From an uncultured Oscillospiraceae bacterium (GTDB taxonomy: Bacteria; Bacillota; Clostridia; Oscillospirales; Acutalibacteraceae): a stretch of DNA of 20,466 bases. Made by a program: the position numbers and the translations under genes. The stretch covers positions 1 through 20,466 of the forward strand of contig URFG01000018.1 in the NCBI GenBank assembly GCA_900547095.1. The letters are read 5' to 3'. Shown here piece after piece: positions 7,977-15,409 of this stretch; the first letter of the stretch is position 1; the number at the start of each line of letters is the position of its first letter. Below the pieces are notes generated by a model. It searched no databases. It had not been told where the DNA came from and was given only the letters and a program-made list of their open reading frames with translations.

Positions 7977-8992
7977 ATATTTCCCGAGGCGCAAAGCGAT
8001 ACCATATATTTTGAAAGCTCAAAGAGGGAATTTATATCATTGGTATTGCCCACACTTGAGGGCGAATGGATATATCTGCAGGGCAAAGAGAGCGCTATAG
8101 TTCTTATTCCGCCGCGGCTCAAATGAATTCTTCCCGAATTATTGCCTCCTGCGACCGCCCTTTTAGGCTGACACTTAATATTTGAATTTAACGCGGCATA
8201 ATAAAGCTCTTTATCATAAAGAGTAGCTTTATCCATAAACGAAACCACCGCTCCTCTTCCTAAATTGCAAACCTGCGTTTCAGGTGAAGATCCGGGGATA
8301 TCGGAGGCGGTTGTCGCGTCAAGCACAACGGCAAAATCGGGGCTTATTTCGTATGCCGAAACGGCGGCACCTCTTAAGCCGACTTCCTCCTGAACTGAAA
8401 ACGAAGCGTAAAAATCATAATCGGTAGGAGTCTGCAGCATTTTAATCAGTACCGCACAGCCTACCCTGTCGTCGATAGCCTTAGAGAGAATATAATCTCC
8501 CGATTTTATAAAATCACCCTGCATTACGGCGCTGTCACCGATTTTTACTGCGTTTTGTGCCTCTTCTTTATTTTTTGCTCCTATATCTATATAAAGAGAG
8601 CTTTCTTTTGGTGAAGTTTTAAGCTCGGACTTATCGGTTAAGTGAACGGGCTTTATTCCTATCACGCCGGGTGTGTTGTTTTCTCCCACCGTTACTTTAG
8701 AGGCGGGAATGACCGACGCGTCTATCCCTCCGACGGATGCGAATTTCAAAAATCCATCGCTTGTGATATCGGTTATTATAAACCCGACCTCGTCCGTATG
8801 AGCGTCACACATAACTTTTTTTAATGCTTTGTTTTTTCCTTTTTTAAAAGCGATTATATTCCCTAAATTATCGGTTTTATATTCACAGTGATCGGAAATT
8901 AAATCTATTATTATATCTCTGATATTTTCTTCTCTGCCCGAAATTCCGTTAGATAGGCACAGAGCTTTTAAAATATCGGTTAAATCATTCAT
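7973..8992 (-). CDS. M42 family zinc/cobalt aminopeptidase (TET/FrvX-like), copy A
   Basis: A 339-residue M42 peptidase. These enzymes are cytosolic di-metal aminopeptidases that trim short peptides and usually form dodecameric TET shells. All expected active-site positions are visible: His65 and Asp67 in DAHTDEVGF, the bridging Asp174 in AIDDRVG, the Glu202-Glu203 pair in QEEVGLRGA (catalytic base plus ligand), Asp225 in VVLDATT, and His309 in RYIHSPSS. Length fits the family (about 340-360). The ATG is preceded by GGGAGGAATAAAAG and overlaps the end of the second M42 gene by 8 bases. The last four bases overlap the GNAT-like start (ATGA). It is probably co-translated with its paralogue next door. 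Some M42 members carry cellulase or frv annotations, which are not meaningful here. Confidence 0.95.
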   Translation of the reverse strand: MNDLTDILKALCLSNGISGREENIRDIIIDLISDHCEYKTDNLGNIIAFKKGKNKALKKVMCDAHTDEVGFIITDITSDGFLKFASVGGIDASVIPASKVTVGENNTPGVIGIKPVHLTDKSELKTSPKESSLYIDIGAKNKEEAQNAVKIGDSAVMQGDFIKSGDYILSKAIDDRVGCAVLIKMLQTPTDYDFYASFSVQEEVGLRGAAVSAYEISPDFAVVLDATTASDIPGSSPETQVCNLGRGAVVSFMDKATLYDKELYYAALNSNIKCQPKRAVAGGNNSGRIHLSRGGIRTIALSLPCRYIHSPSSVGNTNDINSLFELSKYMVSLCASGNI

Positions 8993-10004
8993 CTTTTATT
9001 CCTCCCGAGCGGATATAGTTTTCCAAAATATCGCAGGTGCTTAAAATATCGCTGAGATCAAGCACCTCGCAGGGAGTATGCATATTTCTTATAGGGATAG
9101 AAACAAGACCTGTTTTTATTCCCGATTTTGTAAGCGAGATGGCGTCGGCATTTGTGCCGGTGGAAGAAGCCATAACCTCCGTTTGATAAGTTGTATTAAG
9201 ATCCTTCGCGGTTTTTAAAAGCTTATCGGAAATTTTTTTGTTTAGTGTAGGAGAAATTCCGATCATTGCACCTTTAGATAATTCCTTTGCCTTATCCAAG
9301 GGTACATCGGGAGCCGTAGCAAAGCTGACGTCTATCGCTATCGCCTCGTCGGGGTTTTCGTCAAACACGGCGGTCTTAGCGCCTCTAAGCCCCAATTCTT
9401 CCATATTGCTTATCTGAAAAGCAACCGAAACCGGCGGCTTTTTCTCTTTAAATCTTCTTGCAAGCTCAAGCAGCACGGTAACTCCCGCGCGGTCGTCGCA
9501 AGCAGGGGATAAAACACGGCTTGAAAGTAAAGCGCAGGGCTCGCCGCCGAAGGTTACAAAATCGCCCAAAGCGATAATTTCTTTAGCTTTTTCTCCTAAA
9601 AGCGAATCTATCTTAATATCCTTTAAATCTTCAAATTCAGAATCGCCCTTTAAAAGGTGAGGTGGAATACTGCAGAATGTGCCGTGATACACACCGCTTT
9701 TAGTGTGGATATCCACTCTTTTTGAGGGCAGAATTCTTAAATCTATTCCTCCGCAGGCAGCCACTGTTAAAAATCCTTCGGCGCTTATATCGGTCACGGT
9801 GAAACCTATCTGATCGATATGGGCGTCAAGCAATATTTTATAGTCGCTTTCTCCTTTTATATAACCTTTCACGGTCAAAGCGCCCTGCCTTTTTACCTCG
9901 GCAAAATCATTTAAAATCTCCGCGCACTTATCCGCGGCAGCGGTTATATTTCCTAAGAACTGTAAATGTGTAAGCGAAAAAAGAGTATCCTTTATAAAAT
10001 TCAA
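8985..10004 (-). CDS. M42 family metallopeptidase, copy B (divergent paralogue)
   Basis: A second M42 peptidase, also 339 residues, with the metal and catalytic residues at nearly the same numbers: His62/Asp64 (DAHIDQIGF), Asp170 (ACDDRAG), Glu202-Glu203 (NMEELGLRGA), Asp225 (AIDVSFAT) and His309 (RNMHTPCE). Differences from copy A include Gln for Glu after His-x-Asp, and N-M before the Glu pair instead of V-Q. Overall identity appears modest, so this is an old duplication or a different subfamily. It starts at TTG (10002-10004), overlapping the murD stop as TTGA. No alternative start in this frame lies between the upstream in-frame stop and this TTG, and no well-spaced ribosome binding site is present, so reinitiation after murD is likely. 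Confidence 0.93.
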   Translation of the reverse strand: MNFIKDTLFSLTHLQFLGNITAAADKCAEILNDFAEVKRQGALTVKGYIKGESDYKILLDAHIDQIGFTVTDISAEGFLTVAACGGIDLRILPSKRVDIHTKSGVYHGTFCSIPPHLLKGDSEFEDLKDIKIDSLLGEKAKEIIALGDFVTFGGEPCALLSSRVLSPACDDRAGVTVLLELARRFKEKKPPVSVAFQISNMEELGLRGAKTAVFDENPDEAIAIDVSFATAPDVPLDKAKELSKGAMIGISPTLNKKISDKLLKTAKDLNTTYQTEVMASSTGTNADAISLTKSGIKTGLVSIPIRNMHTPCEVLDLSDILSTCDILENYIRSGGIKDE

Positions 10005-11380
10005 AGTGAATTCACTACTTCCTTAAAATAGTTGCCTCTGGCGGCGAAGTTCGGGAAAGCGTCAAAGCTGGCGCAGGCAGGAGAGAGCGTCACAATATCT
10101 CCTTTTTTCGCTCTCTTTGAGGCAAGAACAGTCGCTTCTTTGATATCTTTTGTTCTGACTATTTCGGGCAAGCCGTTATATCCCTCGTAAGCTTTTAAGC
10201 AGTCTTCTATTTTTTGCGCGGTTGCTCCGCAAAGATAGAGGACCTTGACTTTTTCCACAAGATACGGCATAAGCGGCTCAAAAGGAATATGTTTATCATA
10301 TCCGCCCGCTATAAGAAAAACTTTTTTATCGAAGGCTTTAAGACCTGCTATCGTTCTTGTAGGCGAAGAGGCGATAGAGTCGTTATAATATTTAACGCCG
10401 TCTTTTTCGCGCACAAGCTCGATTCTGTGCGGCACTCCGCCGAATTCCTCGGCGACCTTTTTTATAGCGTCTACTCCCACATAACCCCAAACGGCGGTTA
10501 TAGCGGCAAGATAATTTGCGACGTTATGTTCGCCTATAATCGCTATATCCTTTTTGTCAAGCACAGGAACGTCAATTCCGCGGTAAGCCATATGAAGAAT
10601 GCCTTTTTTATCGAGCCAGGCACCGTTATGAAGAGTTCTTGTCATACTGAACCCGAGCGACTGACCTCTTACAAACGGGCGGAAGCTCTCGGTTATTTCA
10701 TTATCGCGGTTTAAAACAGTTCTTGAAAAGGCGTTTTGATGAAGAAGAATATTTTTCTTTGCCTCAACATATTCGTCCATATCCTTATGGATATCGAGGT
10801 GATTAGGCGCAACATTTGTAACCACAGCCACATCCGGACTTTTTCTCATAGAGATAAGCTGAAATGAAGAAAGCTCCGCAACCACAAAATCATCGGGTGT
10901 GATGTTCTCGATCTCGGGGAGAAGCGGTTTTCCGATATTTCCGCCCACAAATACCTTTTTTCCCTCGGCTTCAAGCATTTTGGCGATAAGGGTGGTGGTA
11001 GTGGTTTTTCCGTCTGATCCTGTTACGGCGAAAATAGTCGCCGGGCAAAGATCGAAAAACACTTCCATTTCGCTCGTTACCGCTATACCTCTTTTTCTCG
11101 CATTCACAAGTTCGGGGAGATTAAAGCTCATTCCGGGAGTTCTGAAAATTATATCCACTTCAAGGTCCGTTAAGTAGTCCTCGCCGAGTTTAAGCTCCGC
11201 ACCCTCGTTTTCAAGATCGTCTGCAACAGGGCCTATCTGCTCTCTTGTCCTGCGGTCGCAGGCTATTACTCTCGCGCCCTTTTCAAGAAAGTTCTTTATA
11301 AGAGGCGTGTTGCTTATTCCTATTCCGCACACGGCTATTTTCTTTCCGTTTAACTTTTCAAAAAACTGCTTGCAATCCAT
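10001..11380 (-). CDS. murD: UDP-N-acetylmuramoyl-L-alanine--D-glutamate ligase MurD
   Basis: MurD adds D-glutamate to UDP-MurNAc-L-Ala in cytoplasmic peptidoglycan precursor synthesis. The 459-residue product has an N-terminal UDP-binding Rossmann-like domain (KKIAVCGIGISNTPL, about 13-27, and FRTPGMS at 79-85), the ATP-binding loop VTGSDGKTTTTTLIAKML (119-136), the Mur ligase segment VAELSSFQL, VTNVAPNHLD with metal- and ATP-site residues, and the C-terminal ligase domain (GVPHRIELV ... YYNDSIASSP ... LSPACASFDAF). Length is normal. The ATG is preceded by GGGGAGGAAACCTTACA. It is not inside a dcw cell-division cluster in this window: it follows a D,D-carboxypeptidase gene by 20 bases and overlaps the M42 copy B start by four bases. 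Confidence 0.97.
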   Translation of the reverse strand: MDCKQFFEKLNGKKIAVCGIGISNTPLIKNFLEKGARVIACDRRTREQIGPVADDLENEGAELKLGEDYLTDLEVDIIFRTPGMSFNLPELVNARKRGIAVTSEMEVFFDLCPATIFAVTGSDGKTTTTTLIAKMLEAEGKKVFVGGNIGKPLLPEIENITPDDFVVAELSSFQLISMRKSPDVAVVTNVAPNHLDIHKDMDEYVEAKKNILLHQNAFSRTVLNRDNEITESFRPFVRGQSLGFSMTRTLHNGAWLDKKGILHMAYRGIDVPVLDKKDIAIIGEHNVANYLAAITAVWGYVGVDAIKKVAEEFGGVPHRIELVREKDGVKYYNDSIASSPTRTIAGLKAFDKKVFLIAGGYDKHIPFEPLMPYLVEKVKVLYLCGATAQKIEDCLKAYEGYNGLPEIVRTKDIKEATVLASKRAKKGDIVTLSPACASFDAFPNFAARGNYFKEVVNSL

Positions 11381-11400
11381 TGTAAGGTTTCCTCCCCGGT

Positions 11401-12237
11401 TTAATTCTTAATGTCTTTAAGCTCTAAATATTCTTCAAGCGTGATTCCTTTGTTCTTTATATCCTTTGCAACATTTATTCCCACAAATCTGTAGTGCCAC
11501 GATTCGTAAATTACGCCTGTCACATCAATCTTATCTTTCGGATAGCGCATTATAAAGCCGTAATCCTGGCAATGCTCCGTAAGCCAGGCATACATCGGGG
11601 TATTTTCAAAAGCGTCGTCAGCCATATTTATGTCTGCGGCAAGACCCGTGTGATGTTCGCTGGTTCCCGGCCGAGCAACTATCGATGCCGCTTTGGCGTC
11701 GGCCTCGGATTCGGGTACTCCTGCTTCTATCTGCTTTTGCTTTTGCCTGTTAAAAAGCATTTGCTGAATGTTATATGACCTGTAAGGCGACCAGACAGAG
11801 AGGTTTACCCCCTCTTTTCTCGCGTCGTCTATCATAGCTTTAAGATAAGGCCAGATATCCTTATTTATCTGATCGAGCTGCCCGTTATGATATTCTTCGG
11901 GAATAGTCGTAAGATCCTTTGTATAATCATAATCCTCGCTTAAAGGGTGAGAGCCGTTTACAAGAAGCAGATTTTTAAAATTTGCGTCAAGCTCAACTCC
12001 GCCTATTGTAACTAACTGTTTTGTATCGTCAAAAGCAGGATCGGTTTGCTTTTTTATGTCGGTCTTTTCCGCTTTTGCGGAAACCTTAGCTTCCAATGAG
12101 CTTTGTTTTGATTTTACCGATTTTATCACCGCTTTTGTTCCGAATGTTATACCCGCAACAAGTGCTATCAGCAAAACACAGCAGACAGAAACAAAAATTC
12201 TTCTTTTTCTCAATGCTTTTTTTCTTTTTTCGGTCAT
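11401..12237 (-). CDS. M15B (VanY/DacY-type) D-alanyl-D-alanine carboxypeptidase, membrane anchored
   Basis: This enzyme hydrolyses the terminal D-Ala of peptidoglycan stem peptides on the outer face of the membrane. The 278-residue product has a Lys/Arg-rich start, one membrane anchor (about residues 14-32), a linker of about 60 residues, and an M15 domain. Zinc-site motifs are SEHHTGLAAD (His195, Asp202) and the catalytic/ligand pair in ESWHYRF (Glu245, His248); WSPYRSYNIQQ is the usual substrate-side motif. An open reading extension of 55 residues to 12402 lies inside lepA and is rejected: the ATG at 12235-12237 has AGGTGAG in front and sits 16 bases after the lepA stop. Nothing nearby suggests a vancomycin resistance cluster, so a housekeeping wall-trimming role is more likely. 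Confidence 0.92.
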   Translation of the reverse strand: MTEKRKKALRKRRIFVSVCCVLLIALVAGITFGTKAVIKSVKSKQSSLEAKVSAKAEKTDIKKQTDPAFDDTKQLVTIGGVELDANFKNLLLVNGSHPLSEDYDYTKDLTTIPEEYHNGQLDQINKDIWPYLKAMIDDARKEGVNLSVWSPYRSYNIQQMLFNRQKQKQIEAGVPESEADAKAASIVARPGTSEHHTGLAADINMADDAFENTPMYAWLTEHCQDYGFIMRYPKDKIDVTGVIYESWHYRFVGINVAKDIKNKGITLEEYLELKDIKN

Positions 12238-12253
12238 TTTTCTCACCTGTAAT

Positions 12254-14059
12254 TTATTCGTCAAGCTTAAGCACTGCCATAAATGCGTCTTTCGGCACTT
12301 CCACGGAGCCGAGCCTGCGCATTTTCTTCTTGCCCTCTTTTTGCTTTTCGAGCAGCTTTTTCTTTCTTGAAATATCGCCGCCGTAGCATTTCGCAAGAAC
12401 ATCTTTTCTAAGTGCTTTTATCGTTTCTCTCGCGATTATTTTTCCGCCCACGGCAACCTGGATCGGCACTTCAAAAAGCTGGCGGGGGATATAATCTTTA
12501 AGTTTTTCCGCTATTCTGCGCGCTTTGTTATAAGCGTTGTCGTTAAATACTATAAATGAAAGCGCGTCCACCGTTTCGCCGGCAATAAGCACGTCAAGCT
12601 TAACAAGATTTGATTTTTTATATCCGTCAGGCTCGTAGTCAAAGCTTGCGTAGCCTTTGGTGCGGGATTTTAAAAGATCGAAGAAATCGTAAACTATTTC
12701 GCCAGTAGGCATAATATAATGGATATCCACCCGGTCTCCCATATATTTCATATCTTTATATTCGCCTCTGCGTTCCTCGCAAAGCTGCATAATAGTTCCC
12801 ACGAATTCGCTCGGTGAATAGATATGCACATTCGATACGGGTTCCATAGCCTGACTTATCGAGGCGGGATCGGGGTAATTGGTCGGGTTGTCGACATCTG
12901 CAACTGTTCCGTTAGTAAGCTCAAATTTATACTGCACGCTCGGAGCGGTGGTGATTATATCGAGGTTATATTCTCTTTCAAGCCTTTCCTCTATTATTTC
13001 CATATGGAGCAGACCTAAAAATCCGCACCTGAATCCGAATCCGAGAGCCTGGGAGGTTTCCGGCTCAAATATAAGTGACGCGTCGTTTAGCTGCAGCTTA
13101 TCGAGCGCCTCGCGAAGATCGGGGTATTTAGCGCCGTCGGCAGGGTAAATTCCGCAGAATACCACGGGTTTAACTGTTCTGTATCCCGGAAGAGGAGCGT
13201 CGGCAGGATTTTCAGCCAAAGTAATGGTGTCGCCTACTCTTGCCTGGGAAACGGTTTTAATAGACGCCGCAAGATATCCTACCTCTCCTGCTTCAAGCGA
13301 GTCGCAGGGGGAAAGGTCGGTCGCTTTCTTTCTTCCTATTTCCACAACTTCAAAATCGGAATTCGTCGCCATCATCCGTACGGTATCGCCCGATTTTAGT
13401 GTTCCGCTCACAACTCTGAAATATACTATAACTCCCTTATAAGCGTCATAATAAGAATCGAAGATAAGCGCTTTTAAGGGCGCTTTTCTGTCACCATTGG
13501 GTGCCGGCACCGATTTTACTATCTGTTCAAGAACCTGATCGACATTAAGCCCTGTTTTTGCGGAAATCAGCGGCGCTTCGTCGGCAGGGATTCCTATCAC
13601 ATCTTCAATTTCTTTTTTTATTCTTTCGGGATCGGCCGAGGGAAGATCGATCTTATTTATCACGGGCAATATTTCAAGTCCGTGATCCACCGCAAGATAA
13701 GTGTTAGCAAGAGTTTGCGCCTCAATTCCCTGAGAAGCGTCAACCACTAATATCGCGCCCTCGCAGGCGGCAAGCGATCTTGAAACTTCATAATTAAAAT
13801 CCACGTGTCCGGGAGTGTCGATAAGATTAAGCTCGTATTCCTCGCCGTCGGCGGCGGTGTAATAAAGCGTTACAGCGTGCGCTTTTATAGTAATTCCGCG
13901 CTCTCTTTCAAGGTCCATAGAATCGAGTATCTGCTCTTCCATATCCCTTTTTGAAACGGAGTTTGTAAGCTCCAAAAGTCTGTCCGCCAAGGTGGATTTA
14001 CCGTGATCTATATGAGCAACTATGCAAAAATTTCTTATTCTTTCCAAAGGAAACGACAA
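12254..14059 (-). CDS. lepA: Elongation factor 4 (LepA) GTPase
   Basis: LepA is a ribosome-associated translational GTPase involved in initiation/back-translocation quality control. The 601-residue length is typical. The G1 loop AHIDHGKSTL (15-24) is followed by RERGITIKA, DTPGHVDF, NKIDLPSADPE and the SAKTGLNV G5 region. EF-G-like domains II, III and V come next, then the LepA-specific C-terminal domain ending MRRLGSVEVPKDAF. The start is TTG at 14057-14059, giving the standard MSFPLERIRNFCIVAH beginning. AAGGAG lies 9 bases upstream. An out-of-frame ATG stands between the two but is only 2 bases from the ribosome binding site, too close to be favoured. This is the first gene after a good promoter and heads the long minus-strand operon. 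Confidence 0.97.
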   Translation of the reverse strand: MSFPLERIRNFCIVAHIDHGKSTLADRLLELTNSVSKRDMEEQILDSMDLERERGITIKAHAVTLYYTAADGEEYELNLIDTPGHVDFNYEVSRSLAACEGAILVVDASQGIEAQTLANTYLAVDHGLEILPVINKIDLPSADPERIKKEIEDVIGIPADEAPLISAKTGLNVDQVLEQIVKSVPAPNGDRKAPLKALIFDSYYDAYKGVIVYFRVVSGTLKSGDTVRMMATNSDFEVVEIGRKKATDLSPCDSLEAGEVGYLAASIKTVSQARVGDTITLAENPADAPLPGYRTVKPVVFCGIYPADGAKYPDLREALDKLQLNDASLIFEPETSQALGFGFRCGFLGLLHMEIIEERLEREYNLDIITTAPSVQYKFELTNGTVADVDNPTNYPDPASISQAMEPVSNVHIYSPSEFVGTIMQLCEERRGEYKDMKYMGDRVDIHYIMPTGEIVYDFFDLLKSRTKGYASFDYEPDGYKKSNLVKLDVLIAGETVDALSFIVFNDNAYNKARRIAEKLKDYIPRQLFEVPIQVAVGGKIIARETIKALRKDVLAKCYGGDISRKKKLLEKQKEGKKKMRRLGSVEVPKDAFMAVLKLDE

Positions 14060-14091
14060 GGGGCATTTCTCCTTATAATATATCTTTCTTT

Positions 14092-14120
14092 ATATTACCA
14101 TATTTTTTCCTTTTTTACAA
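14092..14120 (-). promoter_or_regulatory. Sigma-A-type promoter for lepA operon
   Basis: On the minus strand, TTGTAA at 14115-14120 (-35) and TAATAT at 14092-14097 (-10) are separated by exactly 17 bases. Transcription would start near 14085, leaving a leader of about 26 bases that includes the AAGGAG ribosome binding site of lepA. It lies just downstream of the cotJ terminator, so the lepA operon is insulated from the spore coat operon. Confidence 0.75.
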
Positions 14121-14131
14121 GATAAACAAAT

Positions 14132-14160
14132 AAAAAAAGAGCGCTTTCGCACTCTTTTTT
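14132..14160 (-). terminator. Rho-independent terminator of the cotJ operon
   Basis: In the minus-strand RNA, GAGUGC-GAAA-GCGCUC forms a six-pair stem (one G-U pair) with a GNRA tetraloop, followed by seven U residues. The flanking A and T tracts can lengthen the stem to 12 or more pairs. It begins 17 bases after the cotJC stop. The run of T on the other strand would allow it to work in both directions. Confidence 0.9.
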
Positions 14161-14177
14161 AAATCGATTACATTTTT

Positions 14178-14789
14178 TTATTTTTTAGGGCAGTTTTTAT
14201 CAAAGCTCGGGTTGCAGGCATAGAAGTTCTTAGAATCGAGCCTGTCGGTAGTTCTTCTGAGCATTTCGCCGAATCGCTGATAGTGGACTATCTCTCTTTC
14301 TCTTAAGAATCTCAGCGGATCGAGAACATCGGGATCGTCGATAAGTCTTAAAAGGTTATCGTAAGTCACTCTTGCTTTTTGCTCCGCGGCGAGGTCTTCG
14401 TGAAGGTCGGCTAAAATATCGCCTGTCGCCTGAATGGAATTTGCGTCCCACGGCATAGCGGAAGCGGCTATGGGGTAAACTCCTGTCGTGTGATCCACGA
14501 AATATTTATCAAATCCCGATTTCATTATCTGATCGGGAGTGAGATTTTTGGTCAGCTGATGTACCATAGCGCAGATCATTTCAAGATGTGCAAGCTCTTC
14601 GGTACCAATATCCGTAAGTCCGCCCTTAACATCGTCGTAGGGCATTGAGTAACGCTGGGTAAGATATCTCATCGAAGCGCCGAGCTCGCCGTCGGGTCCG
14701 CCGTACTGAGTAATAATTATCTGCGCAAGCTTAGGATTTGGATTTTTTATTTTAACAGGGTATTGAAGTTTTTTATCGTATTGCCACAT
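14178..14789 (-). CDS. cotJC: Spore coat protein CotJC, manganese-catalase family
   Basis: CotJC is a component of the inner spore coat and belongs to the manganese catalase superfamily. The 203-residue sequence opens with MWQYDKKLQYPVKI, the hallmark CotJC start. It carries the di-metal four-helix-bundle ligands: Glu35 (GELGASMRYL), Glu65 with His68 (EELAHLE), a Glu in AAEQKAR, and Glu/His in REREIVHYQRF. All ligands appear intact, so peroxide-disproportionating activity is possible though unproven here. The C-terminal tail (about 20 residues, NFYACNPSFDKNCPKK) has two cysteines that may crosslink in the coat. GAGGAG lies 11 bases upstream, slightly far. It is the last gene of cotJABC and is followed by a terminator. 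Confidence 0.96.
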   Translation of the reverse strand: MWQYDKKLQYPVKIKNPNPKLAQIIITQYGGPDGELGASMRYLTQRYSMPYDDVKGGLTDIGTEELAHLEMICAMVHQLTKNLTPDQIMKSGFDKYFVDHTTGVYPIAASAMPWDANSIQATGDILADLHEDLAAEQKARVTYDNLLRLIDDPDVLDPLRFLREREIVHYQRFGEMLRRTTDRLDSKNFYACNPSFDKNCPKK

Positions 14790-14794
14790 AGGTT

Positions 14795-15067
14795 TCAGTT
14801 CTCCTCGCTTTCATTTTCCCAGGGCCACGGGCCGTCTATCCAGGTCCAGGTCTTCGTGTCGTCGGGAACATCGCTTACCATAGGCGCATAAAAGCCGAAT
14901 CTGTCGGTATAAGCCTTTACCGCCGCGGCTCTTGCCTCTCTGAAAGCCCTGAGCTTATTTAATGCTTTTTCGCTTTCGGGGTGGGTATCCAAAAACAAAA
15001 CGATCTCGTGAATGGCAAAATCATATTCACTTATCTTTCTTAAAAGCGCTCTTTTGGTATCTGTCAT
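14795..15067 (-). CDS. cotJB: Spore coat assembly protein CotJB
   Basis: A 90-residue protein matching the CotJB pattern: an N-terminal helical region with FAIHEIVLFLDTHPESEKAL (18-37), a Tyr-containing segment ending FGFYAPM, and the tryptophan-rich tail TWTWIDGPWPWENE. CotJB is a small coat protein needed with CotJA and CotJC for incorporation into the spore coat; its biochemical role is not known. The ATG has GGAGG upstream and overlaps the cotJA stop as ATGA, implying coupled translation. The downstream cotJC starts 5 bases after its stop. Confidence 0.93.
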   Translation of the reverse strand: MTDTKRALLRKISEYDFAIHEIVLFLDTHPESEKALNKLRAFREARAAAVKAYTDRFGFYAPMVSDVPDDTKTWTWIDGPWPWENESEEN

Positions 15068-15225
15068 TTCTCGTCGCCTCCGCGTAAAAACGGCTTGTCG
15101 AGATCGGGGAAAATAGTGCCCCGCTCAAAGCCTGCCGAAACATCGTAAAGTCCGTCGTCGGGCTGAATATTTACAAATGCCATGGCAAGGATATCATTAT
15201 CGGGACAGTTTGTTTCTTTATCCAT
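15064..15225 (-). CDS. cotJA: Spore coat associated protein CotJA
   Basis: A 53-residue protein starting MDKETNCPDND. The core AMAFVNIQPDDGLYDVSAG, then FERGTIFPDLDKPF, fits the CotJA family (AYVPxQ ... GTLFPEL-x-PF). In Bacillus the cotJ operon is made in the mother cell under sigma-E; that is family knowledge, not shown here. An in-frame ATG at 15256-15258 would add 11 residues but would place the ribosome binding site AAAAAAGGAG inside the coding region, so the ATG at 15223-15225 is preferred. The gene ends in an ATGA overlap with cotJB. Confidence 0.9.
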   Translation of the reverse strand: MDKETNCPDNDILAMAFVNIQPDDGLYDVSAGFERGTIFPDLDKPFLRGGDEK

Positions 15226-15256
15226 TTTGAATTCTCCTTTTTTAAAAACTACTAAC

Positions 15257-15285
15257 ATAATATTCTTTATGCTTTAATTTGTTAA
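15257..15285 (-). promoter_or_regulatory. Candidate cotJ promoter
   Basis: Minus-strand TTAACA (15280-15285) and TATTAT (15257-15262) are spaced by 17 bases, with an inferred start near 15250, just upstream of the cotJA ribosome binding site. The elements look like a sigma-A promoter, whereas cotJ is expected to be read by a sporulation sigma factor. The spacer contains CATAAAGA, a partial match to the sigma-E -10 (CATACAAT), so the sigma factor is uncertain. Confidence 0.45.
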
Positions 15286-15309
15286 AATCAGGGAATTATC
15301 TATTGCATA

Positions 15310-15338
15310 TTGAAAATCTTTATGATATACTGTAAAAT
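15310..15338 (+). promoter_or_regulatory. Promoter of the Na+-pump operon
   Basis: TTGAAA (15310-15315) and TAAAAT (15333-15338) are separated by 17 bases, a good sigma-A arrangement. The inferred start near 15345 gives a leader of about 65 bases before the ATG at 15410. The -10 element is also the left arm of an 8+8 inverted repeat, suggesting repressor control. Confidence 0.7.
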
Positions 15339-15360
15339 GACAGAAAATTGGATCATTTTA
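15333..15360. promoter_or_regulatory. Inverted repeat over the -10/start region (operator candidate)
   Basis: TAAAATGA at 15333-15340 and its exact complement TCATTTTA at 15353-15360 flank 12 bases. The left arm contains the -10 hexamer of the plus-strand promoter and the right arm covers the early transcribed region. A third near-copy of the half-site, TCATTTAA, occurs at 15381-15388. A dimeric regulator binding here would block transcription. The binding protein is unknown. Confidence 0.5.
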
Positions 15361-15409
15361 AGATTTTTGTTAAAAAATAATCATTTAAAAAAGTGCGGGA
15401 GGTGCTTTT

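Noticed and set aside
10214..10714. 166-codon plus-strand open frame
   Set aside because: It is antisense to murD, has no ribosome binding site or family pattern, and reflects codon bias of the real gene.
11401..12237. Vancomycin resistance (vanY) determinant
   Set aside because: There is no vanH/A/X or vanRS nearby; the gene is in a housekeeping operon and M15B carboxypeptidases are common wall enzymes.
12238..12402. N-terminal extension of the D,D-carboxypeptidase reading frame by 55 residues into lepA
   Set aside because: It lies wholly inside the conserved lepA 3' end in another frame, is Lys/Arg/Cys-rich, and a good ribosome binding site (AGGTGAG) precedes the ATG at 12235-12237.
15318..15350. 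Sigma-E promoter for cotJ using GTCATTTT as -35 with CATAAAGA as -10 (minus strand)
   Set aside because: The two elements are only about 9 bases apart, too close for sigma-E, and the second CATAAAGA has no matching -35 at the right distance.
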